DNA of 64,000 nucleotides from Yoonia sp. (GCA_029250945.1 JAQXEG010000025.1:1-64000); one strand, 5' to 3'; shown: positions 40,729 to 51,520, numbered from the stretch's first letter. A program made the numbers and translations. The notes: generated from the sequence alone by a model not told the origin.

Positions 40729-41400
40729 ATGCGTTACACTGGATATGGAGCGCGAGTGGCGCTGTGCAAGTTGGCTCTCGGCTTTGGCCTTATCGCGGGC
40801 GCGGCCAATGCGGAACCTGTGATGATTGCCGCGCTGGGGGATAGTTTAACCTCAGGTTATGGCCTTCCCAATGGGGATGGTTTTGTGCCGCAAATGCAGG
40901 CGTGGCTGGATGCAAACGGGGCCGAGGTGACATTGCTGAATGCGGGGGTGTCTGGCGACACGACGGCAGGTGGGTTGTCCCGTACGGATTGGACGCTAAC
41001 GCCGGATGTCGATGGGATGCTGTTGGCGCTTGGTGGAAATGACTATCTGCGCGGGCTTGATCCGGCGTTAAGCCGCACAAATTTGGACGGGATTTTGACC
41101 AAAGCCGCAGCCGCGGACGTCGATGCGATGCTGATCGGACTGACGGCTGGGGCCAATTACGGGCTGGATTACAAACAAGAGTTTGACGGCATGTATGCGG
41201 ACCTGGCTAACATCCACGCGGTGCCGCTCTTCCCAACGTTTTTTGCGGGACTTTTGTCCGCTGCGGGTATGACCGATGGCGTATCCGAGTTTATGCAAGC
41301 CGATGGCATTCACCCCAATAAGGACGGCGTCGCCGCAATTGTTAATGCGATGGGGCCTGCCGTGCTGGCATTTGTGCAGGACCTGCAAGAGGGGGAATAA
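40729..41400 (+). CDS. Arylesterase / SGNH hydrolase (TesA-like)
   Basis: MIAALGDSLTSGYGLP (GDS block), LALGGNDYLRG, ADGIHPNKDG; divergent from ybbAP-type genes. Confidence 0.9.
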   Translation: MRYTGYGARVALCKLALGFGLIAGAANAEPVMIAALGDSLTSGYGLPNGDGFVPQMQAWLDANGAEVTLLNAGVSGDTTAGGLSRTDWTLTPDVDGMLLALGGNDYLRGLDPALSRTNLDGILTKAAAADVDAMLIGLTAGANYGLDYKQEFDGMYADLANIHAVPLFPTFFAGLLSAAGMTDGVSEFMQADGIHPNKDGVAAIVNAMGPAVLAFVQDLQEGE

Positions 41401-41490
41401 TCATGCGCAATGCCCGTTTAGCGGCGGTTGGCAGCTGTACTAGCTTGCCCCAATCTTAATCACACCAAAGTTCAAAAAAATTAGACGAAC

Positions 41491-41694
41491 ATGTCTATCG
41501 CAAAGGTTACCGAAGTCATTTCATCATCATCAAAGTCGTTTGACGACGCGGTTAAAAACGGTGTGAAGCGTGCGTCCAAAACGCTCAAAGGGATCACAAG
41601 CGCATGGGTCGCGGATCAAAAGGTCACCGTCAAAGACGGCAAGATCGACGAATACCGCGTTGTGCTGAAGATTACATTCGTGCTGGAAGACTAA
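41491..41694 (+). CDS. Dodecin family protein
   Basis: MSIAKVTEVISSSSKSFDDAVKNGVKRASKTLKGITSAWVADQKVTVKDGKIDEYRVVLKITFVLED. Confidence 0.92.
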   Translation: MSIAKVTEVISSSSKSFDDAVKNGVKRASKTLKGITSAWVADQKVTVKDGKIDEYRVVLKITFVLED

Positions 41695-41699
41695 ATAGC

Positions 41700-41731
41700 A
41701 AAAGGGGCGCCAAAAACTGGCGTCCCTTTTT
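41700..41731 (+). terminator. Rho-independent terminator after dodecin gene
   Basis: AAAAGGGGCGCCA-AAAAC-TGGCGTCCCTTTTT, stem with one G-T pair and U tract. Confidence 0.85.
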
Positions 41732-41792
41732 GATCCGCAACATTGCGGAAGATGGGTAAGGGCGCCCGCGTTTGCGGACACCCAACTGTGAT

Positions 41793-41999
41793 TTAAGCCA
41801 GAGCCAGGTTCACAGCAGATTCGCGGCCGTCACGGCCAGCTTCGATGTCGAAAGTAACCTTCTGGTCATCTTTCAGGCCAGTCAGGCCGGAACGCTCAAC
41901 AGCAGAGATGTGTACAAACACGTCCTTGGAGCCGCCATCTGGTGCGATAAAGCCGAAGCCTTTTGTTGCGTTGAACCATTTTACTGTACCATTTGCCAT
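41793..41999 (-). CDS. Cold-shock protein
   Basis: [38 protein letters not shown]. Confidence 0.97.
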   Translation of the reverse strand: MANGTVKWFNATKGFGFIAPDGGSKDVFVHISAVERSGLTGLKDDQKVTFDIEAGRDGRESAVNLALA

Positions 42000-42241
42000 G
42001 GTGATTTTCCTTTGTTTTCAAGGCTGTCCACGAAATGTGACAGCACGGCTTAGTCAGTGCAAAATCGATAGACTGTGGCCGAAAAGGAGAACAGTGGGTC
42101 GAGAAAGATAACGTCTGCCCCACTCAGATGGGGGCTGCGCTATTAAAAAGCAAGGGAAATCACCAGAACTGTGACGGCCAGCTCTTTTCTTCCGACGCGA
42201 ATTGCGGCACCCAAGCGGCTTGTCTGCGAAAGGAATTGCAC

Positions 42242-42769
42242 ATGCGCTGGGATGAATTGATGACGCGGTCGGGCGGGGCTTGCGAATTTTGTGGCGCTGC
42301 GAATGGGCTCGCGGCGGTTGAGGTGACGCCAGCGGATTCGGTGCTGCTCTGCGATGTCTGCCTTGGCAACAACGACGCCCCGGTAGGGCATTGGTATTGT
42401 CTTGAAGGGGCGGCTTGGTCGGATGTGCCGTCTGTTCAGCTCGCGGTCTGGCACAAGTTGGGTGCATTGGATGATGGTTGGGCCACCGACGCCCGCGAGA
42501 TGATGTACGTTGATCCCGACGCGATGGCGCGTCTGCTCGAGGCGACCCAGCCCGCAATTGTGCACCACGACAGCAACGGGATGCCGCTGGCCCACGGTGA
42601 CACGGTTGTGTTGGTCAAGGATTTGCCAGTGAAGGGCGCCGGTTTCACGGCCAAGCGGGGAACCGCGGTGCGCAATATCTCACTCGTGCCGGATAATGCC
42701 GCCCATATCGAAGGACGCGTTGAAGGGCAGCGGATCGTGATCCTGACGGAGTTTGTGAAGCGGAAATAG
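42242..42769 (+). CDS. PhnA-like (alkylphosphonate utilization operon PhnA) family protein
   Basis: Zn-ribbon-like CEFCGAANG...VLLCDVC and C-terminal DTVVLVKDLPVKGAGFTAKRGTAVRNISL. Confidence 0.82.
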   Translation: MRWDELMTRSGGACEFCGAANGLAAVEVTPADSVLLCDVCLGNNDAPVGHWYCLEGAAWSDVPSVQLAVWHKLGALDDGWATDAREMMYVDPDAMARLLEATQPAIVHHDSNGMPLAHGDTVVLVKDLPVKGAGFTAKRGTAVRNISLVPDNAAHIEGRVEGQRIVILTEFVKRK

Positions 42770-42859
42770 CAGGCTCGGGGAATAGCCGCGCGGCTTTCCC
42801 CCTCATCTTTCGCAGGGCAATTGGCTATGTTCGACCCAATTCATACTGGGAGCTGTAAC

Positions 42860-43111
42860 ATGTTTAATTTCTTGAAATCGCGCATGGGTGGCATGCGCCC
42901 TGTTGTCGAGACGCAGCGCTAGACGTTTGAGCGGGCCTTGGCCGAGATCAACGATATCGTGGTATTGATGGTGACAAAGCCTAAGGTCACAATTGATCCG
43001 GCGACCGGGACCGTCGCGTTTGAACTGCCTGACCAAATGCCGGATGAGGCGCTTGCCTTGCCTGCGCCCAGCCCCGAAGAGGTTGCAGGCGACGCGGCAG
43101 AGGCGAAATAA
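42860..43111 (+). pseudogene. Small conserved-looking ORF interrupted by in-frame TAG at 42920-42922
   Basis: MFNFLKSRMGGMRPVVETQR*TFERALAEINDIVVLMVTKPKVTIDPATGTVAFELPDQMPDEALALPAPSPEEVAGDAAEAK*: frame is coherent on both sides of the stop. Confidence 0.7.
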
Positions 43112-43115
43112 GAAA

Positions 43116-43134
43116 GGGCGGCCATTGGCCGCCC
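43116..43134. terminator. Bidirectional hairpin GGGCGGCCA-T-TGGCCGCCC between convergent genes
   Basis: 9-bp perfect arms. Confidence 0.6.
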
Positions 43135-43141
43135 GTTTCAT

Positions 43142-44797
43142 TTAGCGAGAAAACTTTTTGTGCTTCATGCGCTTTGGCTCAAGCGCATCGGCGCCAAGAC
43201 GCTTTTTCTTGTCTTCTTCGTAGTCTTCAAAGTTGCCTTGGAACCATTCCACATGTGCGTCGCCTTCGAACGCAAGGATGTGTGTGCAAATCCGGTCAAG
43301 AAAGAAGCGATCGTGTGAGATGACAACGGCACAACCGGCAAAGGATGTCAGCGCATCCTCAAGCGCGCGGAGCGTTTCAACGTCCAAATCGTTGGTCGGT
43401 TCGTCAAGCAGCAGAACGTTGCCGCCTGATTTCAACAGCTTGGCCATGTGGACGCGGTTACGTTCACCACCCGACAAAAGCCCGACTTTTTTCTGTTGAT
43501 CGCCGCCTTTGAAGTTGAACGCAGAGCAATAAGCGCGGCTGTTCATAGTCGCATCGCCCAGTTCGATAATCTCGGCGCCGCCGGTGATTTCCTCCCAAAC
43601 GGTTGTGTCACCATCCAGCGCGTCACGCGACTGATCGACATAGGACAGCTGCACCGTATCACCGTATTCAACGGTTCCGTCGTCGGGCTGTGTCTGTCCG
43701 GTAAGCATGGAAAACAGGGTCGATTTACCGGCTCCGTTTGGACCGATCACGCCGACGATCCCGCCGGGGGGCAGGTCGAATGACAAATCCTCAACCAACA
43801 GCTTGTCACCCATCGCCTTTTTCAGGCCCTCAACTTCGATCACCTTGGACCCTAGGCGCGGCCCGTTTGGAATAATGATCTGGGCTCGGCCCATCTTTTC
43901 TTTTTCGGATTGATTGGCCAGCTCGTTATAGGCGGTGATACGCGCCTTGGATTTCGCCTGACGGGCCTTGGCACCTTGGCGCATCCATTCCAACTCGCGC
44001 TCAAGCGTACGCTGTTTGGATTTGTCGTCTTTCGCCTCGCGTTCAAGTCGCTTGGCTTTGGCTTCCAGCCAGCTGGAATAGTTGCCCTCGTGCGGGATGC
44101 CGGAACCGCGATCAAGTTCCAGAATCCAACCTGTGATCGCATCAAGGAAATAACGGTCGTGGGTGACGATCAGAATTGTGCCTTTGTAGTCAATCAGGTG
44201 CTGTTGCAGCCACGCAATTGTTTCGGCGTCCAAGTGGTTGGTCGGCTCATCAAGCAGCAACATGTCGGGCGCTTCGAGCAGCAGTTTGCAAAGTGCCACG
44301 CGGCGTTTTTCACCGCCCGACAGCGTCGATACATTCGCGTCATCAGGGGGGCAGCGCAGGGCCTCCATGCTGACATCAATCTGGCTGTCGAGGTCCCAAA
44401 GGTTGGCTGCGTCGATTTCATCCTGAAGGGCAGCCATTTCATCAGCTGTTTCTTCGGAATAGTTCATCGCCAATTCATTGTAGCGATCAAGGATTGCCTT
44501 TTTGTCGGCGACGCCCAGCATGACGTTTTCACGTACATTCAGTGTCTCATCGAGGTGCGGTTCTTGTGGCAGGTAGCCGACGCGCGCGCCTTCTGCGGCC
44601 CATGCCTCGCCTGCGAAATCCTTATCCTGACCGGCCATGATCCGCATCAGGGTGGATTTACCCGTGCCGTTGACGCCAACCACACCGATTTTCACACCGG
44701 GAAGAAAGTTCAGCCGGATATTTTCGAATACTTTTTTGCCGCCTGGATAGGTTTTGGAAACACCATCCATGAAATAGACGAATTGGTAACTGGCCAT
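43142..44797 (-). CDS. ettA: Energy-dependent translational throttle protein EttA (ABC-F)
   Basis: VGVNGTGKSTLMRIMAG, STLSGGEKRRVALCKLLLEAPDMLLLDEPTNHLD, and second ABC domain LLSGGERNRVHMAKLL. Confidence 0.95.
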   Translation of the reverse strand: MASYQFVYFMDGVSKTYPGGKKVFENIRLNFLPGVKIGVVGVNGTGKSTLMRIMAGQDKDFAGEAWAAEGARVGYLPQEPHLDETLNVRENVMLGVADKKAILDRYNELAMNYSEETADEMAALQDEIDAANLWDLDSQIDVSMEALRCPPDDANVSTLSGGEKRRVALCKLLLEAPDMLLLDEPTNHLDAETIAWLQQHLIDYKGTILIVTHDRYFLDAITGWILELDRGSGIPHEGNYSSWLEAKAKRLEREAKDDKSKQRTLERELEWMRQGAKARQAKSKARITAYNELANQSEKEKMGRAQIIIPNGPRLGSKVIEVEGLKKAMGDKLLVEDLSFDLPPGGIVGVIGPNGAGKSTLFSMLTGQTQPDDGTVEYGDTVQLSYVDQSRDALDGDTTVWEEITGGAEIIELGDATMNSRAYCSAFNFKGGDQQKKVGLLSGGERNRVHMAKLLKSGGNVLLLDEPTNDLDVETLRALEDALTSFAGCAVVISHDRFFLDRICTHILAFEGDAHVEWFQGNFEDYEEDKKKRLGADALEPKRMKHKKFSR

Positions 44798-44816
44798 GAT
44801 ATGCTCCGCGCGGGGT

Positions 44817-46587
44817 TCAGGAATTGGCTTCTAGATAGCGGGCGTTGTTGGCGGGGGCAATCGTTGAACGCGCTGGCGGCGCAGAGATGTTGAAGAACTG
44901 AAACACGCCGTCCCGGTCAAGGTTGGGAAACAACACCTCACTTTGCACAAATCGCCCGCCGCATTTCTTTAACTCCTTGAGTTGCTGATCAATGCTAATG
45001 CCTTGGGCAATTGGGCTGACATTTAGGTCGTTGCAAACATCAAAAATTGCGCCAAGAACCCGCTCGCTAATCGGATCATCACCGATTTGCGACAGAAGAG
45101 ATTGATCTATCTTAACGCCGTGGATGCGTAGTTTTGCGAGCTGGCCAAGGCCAGCACGCCCGACGCCAAACTGTGTCAGCACTGTAAAAACCTAGCTGAT
45201 TGAGTGCCACGATGGTGTCGTTTTGCGATGTTTCGCGCTTATTCTCGGAATGAATTGATGCTTCACTAAAACAAATGGTCAGATCTGTTGGCGCAACGTT
45301 GTGCTTGGCTGTTTTTGCCATCAGCCGCTGTTGGAATTGTGGATGCGCAAGGCAATCGGGCGTAGCGTTGAACCCGATTGTGACGGTTGCGTTCCCAGCG
45401 CGGTGTAAATCATGCAGTAATTGAATGGCCGCATCCATTGCTTGGAAACCTATATCTCCGGACAGTCCGGTTTGCTGGGCGACGTTGGCAAAATCCTGAT
45501 GGCGCAGGCGTCCAAGATCAGGGTGATCCCAGAAAGCCTGCGTTTCGAGGCCCATCAACGCGCCGGTGTGTGCATCCATCGTCGGTTGAAATGTAACGCT
45601 GAGCTGATTGTGTAGGCTTGCCTGTTTCAGGTCGCTGGCAAGGCCGCGTTCTCGTGTGTGGCGCAGATTAAGTTGATCATCATACGCGATCACCTTGCCG
45701 CGTCCTTTGCGTTTCACATCGTAGAGGGCGAAATCGGATTGCTTCAGCAACTCGTCGGCGTCGGTCATTTGCGGACTTGAAAGAGAGGCGCCAATGCTAA
45801 TGCCGCAGGTGATTATCCGGTCGTTCCAGCGTAATGGCGGCACAACGAATTCCGATAGGGCACCGCCAATCGTCAACATTTCGCCTGTGTTGCGCAAACC
45901 GGGGCAGGCGACAATAAATTCATCGCTGCCAATGCGCGCGACAAGATTGCTTTTGCGCAGGACGGATTGCAATTGCGTGGCCACGTATTTGAGGACAGCG
46001 TCACCCGCAGCATGACCATGCGTGTCCTTAAGTTTCTTTTCTTTGATGATTTGTTCTGTGACATCGCGGCACACCAAAATAATGGTCTTGGTCCCGTCGG
46101 GCGCGATATGATGGGATACGTTGATCTGGTTCCAGAACAGCGATCTGTCGCCACGCTTGCTGCGGTGTAATGCTAGACTATCCGTTTCAATCGTTCGGGC
46201 ATCAAACCGAAAGGCCTGTTCATCTTTTGCATTCGGGCGCTCCGCCTGCGGGATCGCAAAGGAAAACGGGTGTCGGCCGATCATCTGATGGGCGGGCCGT
46301 CCCATCATGTGGCAATAGGCGGGATTCATCCAGATTATCTTGCCGTCCATGGCCTGCACGACAAGTCCATCACTCGCGTTTTCGCTGGCGATGCGGTAAT
46401 TCTGGGCCTCACGCGCAGCACGGTTAAAATCACGGCCCATCCGGCGGTAATCGGCCCGCAATTGCACAAAGCTACGCTGTATTTTGCGCCAGACGTATAG
46501 GCTGGCAGCAACGGCGATGATCGCCAAAAGCAGGCTGGGTGGCATGTCGGTCATAGTGTGACCCAAATTGATGACTTTGATCACCAA
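44817..46587 (-). pseudogene. Degenerate PAS-GGDEF-EAL protein (deletion in GGDEF, frameshift in EAL)
   Basis: PAS region then EKKLKDTHGHAAGDAVL (first half of GGDEF missing), RIGSDEF in place of GGDEF, GLETQAFW at the EAL position, and frame switch near 45180 from LNQLGFYS to VLTQFGVGRAGLGQLAKLRIHGVKID. Confidence 0.8.
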
Positions 46588-46698
46588 TATCGCGCCAACC
46601 GCTATGATCGGGTTAATCCCATCTTCGAAATTTCATTCGAATTTGAACATTTGACATTCGATGCCTTCAATGTTTCGTTGACGTAAACGATTTAGGAG

Positions 46699-47739
46699 GT
46701 GTCGAAAATGTACACACCCGCCACTGATCGCTATGACGATATGGCCTATCGTCGTTGTGGCCGCTCGGGGCTGAAGTTGCCGGCTGTGTCCCTTGGTCTT
46801 TGGCATAATTTTGGCCACGACACGCCGCATGACACCAAGGTCGATATCTGCCGCACGGCGTTTGACAACGGTATCACCCACTTTGATCTGGCCAATAATT
46901 ACGGTCCGCCAGCCGGATCAGCCGAGCATGCGTTTGGGTCGATCCTGAAGGATGATTTCAAAGACAACCGTGACGAGCTGATTATCAGTTCCAAGGCAGG
47001 GTATGACATGTGGGACGGTCCCTATGGCGAATGGGGCAGCCGCAAATGCATGATCGCGTCTTGTGATCAGTCGCTCAAACGGCTTGGGCTGGACTATGTC
47101 GATATCTTTTATTCCCACCGTTTTGATCCTGATACCCCGCTCGAGGAAACGATGAGCGCGCTTGATACAATCGTCCGGTCCGGCCGTGCGCTTTATGCGG
47201 GGATTTCGTCCTATAATACGGAGCGGACCCGCGAGGCGGTCAAAATCCTGAACGATCTTGGGACGCCCTGCCTGATCCACCAACCCAGCTATAACATGTT
47301 GAACCGTTGGGTAGAGCGGGACGGGTTGAAGGACACGCTGCAAGAGCTTGGCGTCGGCTCAATCGCGTTCACACCGCTGGCCCAAGGGATGCTGACCAAG
47401 AAATACCTCGGTGGTATTCCCGCGGACAGTCGCGCCGCACAGGACAAATCGCTATTCCCGTCAATGCTGACGGACAATGCCATCACAAATATCAAAGCCT
47501 TGGACGAGATCGCACAAGGGCGGGGGCAGACGCTGGCCCAGATGGCGATTGCTTGGGTCTTGCGCGACAACGGGATCACGACAGCATTGATTGGGGCGTC
47601 ACGGGCGTCGCAGGTGGTGGATTGCGTGGGCGCGGTAAATAACCTCGATTTCACCCTCGATGAGCTGGCCGAGATCGACAAATATGCCGATGAGGAACAG
47701 ATTAACCTTTGGGCGGCATCAGCGGAGTTGGACACATGA
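46699..47739 (+). CDS. L-glyceraldehyde 3-phosphate reductase-like aldo/keto reductase (YghZ type)
   Basis: YRRCGRSGLKLPAVSLGLWHNFGHDTP; LDYVDIFYSHRFDPDTPLEETMSALD. Confidence 0.92.
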   Translation: MSKMYTPATDRYDDMAYRRCGRSGLKLPAVSLGLWHNFGHDTPHDTKVDICRTAFDNGITHFDLANNYGPPAGSAEHAFGSILKDDFKDNRDELIISSKAGYDMWDGPYGEWGSRKCMIASCDQSLKRLGLDYVDIFYSHRFDPDTPLEETMSALDTIVRSGRALYAGISSYNTERTREAVKILNDLGTPCLIHQPSYNMLNRWVERDGLKDTLQELGVGSIAFTPLAQGMLTKKYLGGIPADSRAAQDKSLFPSMLTDNAITNIKALDEIAQGRGQTLAQMAIAWVLRDNGITTALIGASRASQVVDCVGAVNNLDFTLDELAEIDKYADEEQINLWAASAELDT

Positions 47740-49334
47740 TCCAGAACCCTATCCTTGCGGGGTTTAACCCTGATCCATCCTTTTGCCGTGTGGGCGAGGA
47801 TTACTATATCGCGACATCCACGTTTGAATGGTATCCGGGCGTGCAAATCCACCATAGTCGGGACTTTGTGAACTGGACGCTGGTCGCCCGCCCGCTGAAC
47901 CGCGCCGCGCTGCTGGATATGCGCGGAAATCCTGACAGCTGTGGTATCTGGGCGCCGTGTTTATCGTATGCTGATGGTCAGTTCTGGTTGATGTACACAG
48001 ACGTGAAGCGATTGGACGGCCCGTTCAAGGATGCGCATAACTACATCACCTGTTGCCCAACGATTGATGGTGACTGGGCCGATCCTTGGTATGTGAATTC
48101 CCAAGGATTTGATCCGACTTTGTTCCATGATGACGATTGCCGGAAATACGTAGCGAACGTGCAGTGGAACCACCGTGGCCCTGGCACGGGTGTGAACCCT
48201 GCACATGATGCATTCGACGGCATCTTGTTGCAGGAATGGTCGCCCAAGGATGGGTTGGTGGGCCCTGTCAAGAATATCTATGCTGGCACAAAGCGTGGCC
48301 TGACAGAGGCCCCGCACATATTTCGGCGCAACGGTTATTACTATCTGACGACTGCCGAGGGTGGCACGGGTTATGAGCATGCAGTTACGCTGTCGCGGTC
48401 ACGCGATATCTGGGGGCCGTATGAGGATCACCCCGACCTGCACGTCATGTGTGCCGATGGCAGCGATGGCCCCGCGCAGCGCACAGGTCATGGTCAATAC
48501 GTTGAAACCCACTGGGGCGACTGTTTCCACACGTTTTTGATGGGCCGACCGATTGCGGGGCCGCAGGGGGGGCAATTCTGTCCGCTCGGGCGCGAAACTG
48601 GTATCGACCGCGTGGTTTGGAAAGATGATTGGCTTTATCTCGAACGCGGTGGGCAAGTTGCGGGTGCGACCGTGACACCGCCTGTTGATGTTGCCAGACA
48701 CGCGCCTGTCGCGGTAAATTATCAATTCTCGGATAGCTTGCCTGCGGATTTCCAATGGTTGCGCACGCCGGACCCAGACCGGATTTTCCGTCTAGACCTC
48801 GATGCACTGGTTCTTATCGGGCGCGAGAGTATTGGCAGCTGGTTTGAGCAATCCCTTGTGGCGCGCCGGCAGGAGCATCATCGCTATAGCGCCGAGACGA
48901 CGGTGGCGTTTGACCCGAGCACCTATCAGCAGGCGGCAGGTCTGACGACGTATTACAACGCGCATAAATATCACGCGGTTACTGTCACACATGACGCGAC
49001 GCTGGGGCGGATTTTAACGGTGATGTCATGTCCAGGCGAGTGGCCAGATGCGGCGGTAACCTTCCCCGCTGATCCGGTGCGATTGGGCGTGGGTGCGGTC
49101 CATCTGCGGGTGACGGTCAATGATGCCGTGCAACAGTTTTGGTATCGCCTCGATGATGGTGATTGGCAGACCATTGGGCCTGGGCTTGATGCATCGGTGA
49201 TTTCCGACGAAGGCGGCAAGGGGGAACATGCGTCATTCACTGGCGCATTTGTTGGCATGATCGCCTTTGACCTGACCGGGCAAGGGGCCGAGGCGAGGTT
49301 TGCTGAATTCACGTATCGACCAGACGGGACCTAA
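47736..49334 (+). CDS. Glycoside hydrolase family 43 (beta-xylosidase-like)
   Basis: NPILAGFNPDPSFCRVGEDYYIATSTFEWYPGVQIHHSRDFVNW; WAPCLSYADGQFWLMYT. Confidence 0.93.
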   Translation: MIQNPILAGFNPDPSFCRVGEDYYIATSTFEWYPGVQIHHSRDFVNWTLVARPLNRAALLDMRGNPDSCGIWAPCLSYADGQFWLMYTDVKRLDGPFKDAHNYITCCPTIDGDWADPWYVNSQGFDPTLFHDDDCRKYVANVQWNHRGPGTGVNPAHDAFDGILLQEWSPKDGLVGPVKNIYAGTKRGLTEAPHIFRRNGYYYLTTAEGGTGYEHAVTLSRSRDIWGPYEDHPDLHVMCADGSDGPAQRTGHGQYVETHWGDCFHTFLMGRPIAGPQGGQFCPLGRETGIDRVVWKDDWLYLERGGQVAGATVTPPVDVARHAPVAVNYQFSDSLPADFQWLRTPDPDRIFRLDLDALVLIGRESIGSWFEQSLVARRQEHHRYSAETTVAFDPSTYQQAAGLTTYYNAHKYHAVTVTHDATLGRILTVMSCPGEWPDAAVTFPADPVRLGVGAVHLRVTVNDAVQQFWYRLDDGDWQTIGPGLDASVISDEGGKGEHASFTGAFVGMIAFDLTGQGAEARFAEFTYRPDGT

Positions 49335-49398
49335 GCCCTTTGCTATCGGGGGCGTCATTTTGTAGGGATGCGTGGGGACGTAATTAAGGGGACAAGCG

Positions 49399-49995
49399 GT
49401 GCAAGGCGATCCGGTTGCAAATGCAGGCCAGACCATTGGGTTGTTGGGCGGGTCTTTTGATCCTGCCCATGAAGGTCATGCGCATATTACGCGCGCGGCA
49501 CTGCGCCGGTTTGGGCTGGATGGCGTTTGGTGGCTTGTCAGCCCGGGTAACCCGCTGAAGGCCAATGGGCCTGCCCCGATGGACCAGCGGCTGGCCCAAG
49601 CGCATCAAATTATGGAACATCCGCGGGTGCAGATCACGGATATCGAAACACGGCTTGGGACACGCTACACGGCGGAAACGATCGCGGGGCTACAGGCGCG
49701 TTACACTGGTGTGCGGTTCGTCTGGTTGATGGGGGCGGATAATCTGGCGCAGTTCCATCGCTGGCAAGACTGGCGCTGGATCATGGAGACTGTGCCCGTC
49801 GGTGTCATTGCCCGCCCCGGCGACAGGATTTCTGCACGATTGTCTAGGGCCGCGACGATTTATCGGTCCGCGATGTTGCCTGCCCGCGCATCACAACGGC
49901 TTGCCCACGGGGCGGTACCACGGTGGTGTTTTATAAACCTGCCTATGTCCGACACGTCATCCACACAAATTCGTGCGCGCGGCGGCTGGGGCTAA
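49399..49995 (+). CDS. nadD: Nicotinate-nucleotide adenylyltransferase
   Basis: [42 protein letters not shown]. Confidence 0.94.
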   Translation: MQGDPVANAGQTIGLLGGSFDPAHEGHAHITRAALRRFGLDGVWWLVSPGNPLKANGPAPMDQRLAQAHQIMEHPRVQITDIETRLGTRYTAETIAGLQARYTGVRFVWLMGADNLAQFHRWQDWRWIMETVPVGVIARPGDRISARLSRAATIYRSAMLPARASQRLAHGAVPRWCFINLPMSDTSSTQIRARGGWG

Positions 49996-50032
49996 CCATT
50001 GCGCATTTCCAACCCTGCGATAAGGTGCTGAA

Positions 50033-51520
50033 ATGCAAAGCCGTTTTCCCAGACGCGCCGTTGTTTGTGTGCTTTTGTCCTCTGCTGCTACGGCGGCTGT
50101 CGCAGGCGCTCCTGACACGTCATTGCGCCCTAGATCAAGGGCAATCACGCCAGCGCGGACACGCCCACAGGCACGGACCAACTTGCAGGATTTGATAGCG
50201 CTGTCGGGGCTGACAGGTACGGTGAGCGTGCTGCTGACCGATGCCGCAAGTGGTGAGGTGATTGAGGGCAACACGCCCGACATGCCGCTACCGCCGGCAA
50301 GCGTGACCAAGGCGGTCACCGCGCTGTATGCATTGGAAACGCTGGGCACCGATCACCGGTTTGAAACCCGTATATTTGCGGATGGCCCCATACGTGACGG
50401 TGTGTTGGATGGTGATCTAATCCTTGTGGGTGGCGGTAACCCGAACCTTGTGACGGATGATCTGGCAGACCTTGCACAAACGCTGAAGGATACGGGGCTG
50501 ACTTCGGTTACGGGGCGGTTTTATGTGCACGATAATGTGCTGCCGAGCTTGGATGAAATCGACGACAGCCAGTTGGACCATCTAGGTTATAATCCAGCGA
50601 TTTCGGGCCTGAACCTGAATTTCAACCGCGTGCATTTCGAATGGAAACGGGCAGGGGGCGCTTACACGGTTGCGATGGATGCGCGCAGCAAACAGCACCG
50701 CCCGTCAGTGACAATCGCCAAGATGCGGATCGTGGATCGCGATGTGCCGGTTTACACATATCGCGATGGTGGTGACCTTGATGAATGGACAGTGGCACGT
50801 GGTGCGCTGGGCCGCGGCGGGTCACGGTGGTTACCTGTGCGCTATCCCGCGCTATATGCCGGAGAGGTGTTTGCAACCTTTGCGCGGAGCCAAGGGATTG
50901 TGCTGTCGCCGCCGTCCGAAATTCCCGCTGTGCGCGGCACGGCTATCGCGACGCACCAAAGCGATGATCTGCAAACGATGATGCGGGCTATGATGCAGTT
51001 CTCAACCAATCTGACGGCCGAGGTCGCCGGGCTTGCCGCGACCGAAGAACGGGCCGGACAGGCGCGCGGGCTACGGACATCCGCGCTAGGCATGACACGA
51101 TGGACCAAGGAACGTGCTGGTATCGCCGCACAATTCGCTGATCATTCTGGGTTGGGGGATACCACGCGGATCACAGCGACGGGGATGGTGGCCCTATTGA
51201 ACGCAGCGGGTGTTGCATCCGTGGTGCGCCCCGTTTTGAAAACAATTCCATTTTTGGATGATAACAAACGCCCCATTGCGGATTTTCCCGCGCAGGTACT
51301 CGCCAAAACGGGGACGCTAAATTTCGTGTCTTCTTTGGCGGGATACATTCGCACAACGAGCGGTCGGGATTTGACGTTTGCGATTTTTGCGGGGGATTTG
51401 GATGCGCGTGCGGCGGGCAAGCTATCCAATGATGAACAACCGTTCGGGTCCATCACATACAATACGAACGCCAAGAAGTTGCAGGCCAAGTTGCTGCGGC
51501 GCTGGGCGCGGTTGTCTTAA
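50033..51520 (+). CDS. dacB: D-alanyl-D-alanine carboxypeptidase/endopeptidase (PBP4)
   Basis: PPASVTKAVTALYALETLG (SxxK), DHSGLGD (SGL-like), LAKTGTLNFVSSLAGYI (KTG). Confidence 0.93.
   Translation: MQSRFPRRAVVCVLLSSAATAAVAGAPDTSLRPRSRAITPARTRPQARTNLQDLIALSGLTGTVSVLLTDAASGEVIEGNTPDMPLPPASVTKAVTALYALETLGTDHRFETRIFADGPIRDGVLDGDLILVGGGNPNLVTDDLADLAQTLKDTGLTSVTGRFYVHDNVLPSLDEIDDSQLDHLGYNPAISGLNLNFNRVHFEWKRAGGAYTVAMDARSKQHRPSVTIAKMRIVDRDVPVYTYRDGGDLDEWTVARGALGRGGSRWLPVRYPALYAGEVFATFARSQGIVLSPPSEIPAVRGTAIATHQSDDLQTMMRAMMQFSTNLTAEVAGLAATEERAGQARGLRTSALGMTRWTKERAGIAAQFADHSGLGDTTRITATGMVALLNAAGVASVVRPVLKTIPFLDDNKRPIADFPAQVLAKTGTLNFVSSLAGYIRTTSGRDLTFAIFAGDLDARAAGKLSNDEQPFGSITYNTNAKKLQAKLLRRWARLS

Noticed and set aside
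42920-42922. Possible pyrrolysine/selenocysteine recoding at in-frame TAG (42920) and TGA (55232)
   Set aside because: No SECIS-like structure was seen after the TGA, no supporting machinery in the window, and the neighbourhood already shows many pseudogenes; simple nonsense mutation is more likely.
43910-44893. 327-aa plus-strand ORF
   Set aside because: Antisense to ettA; explained by GC-rich codon bias.
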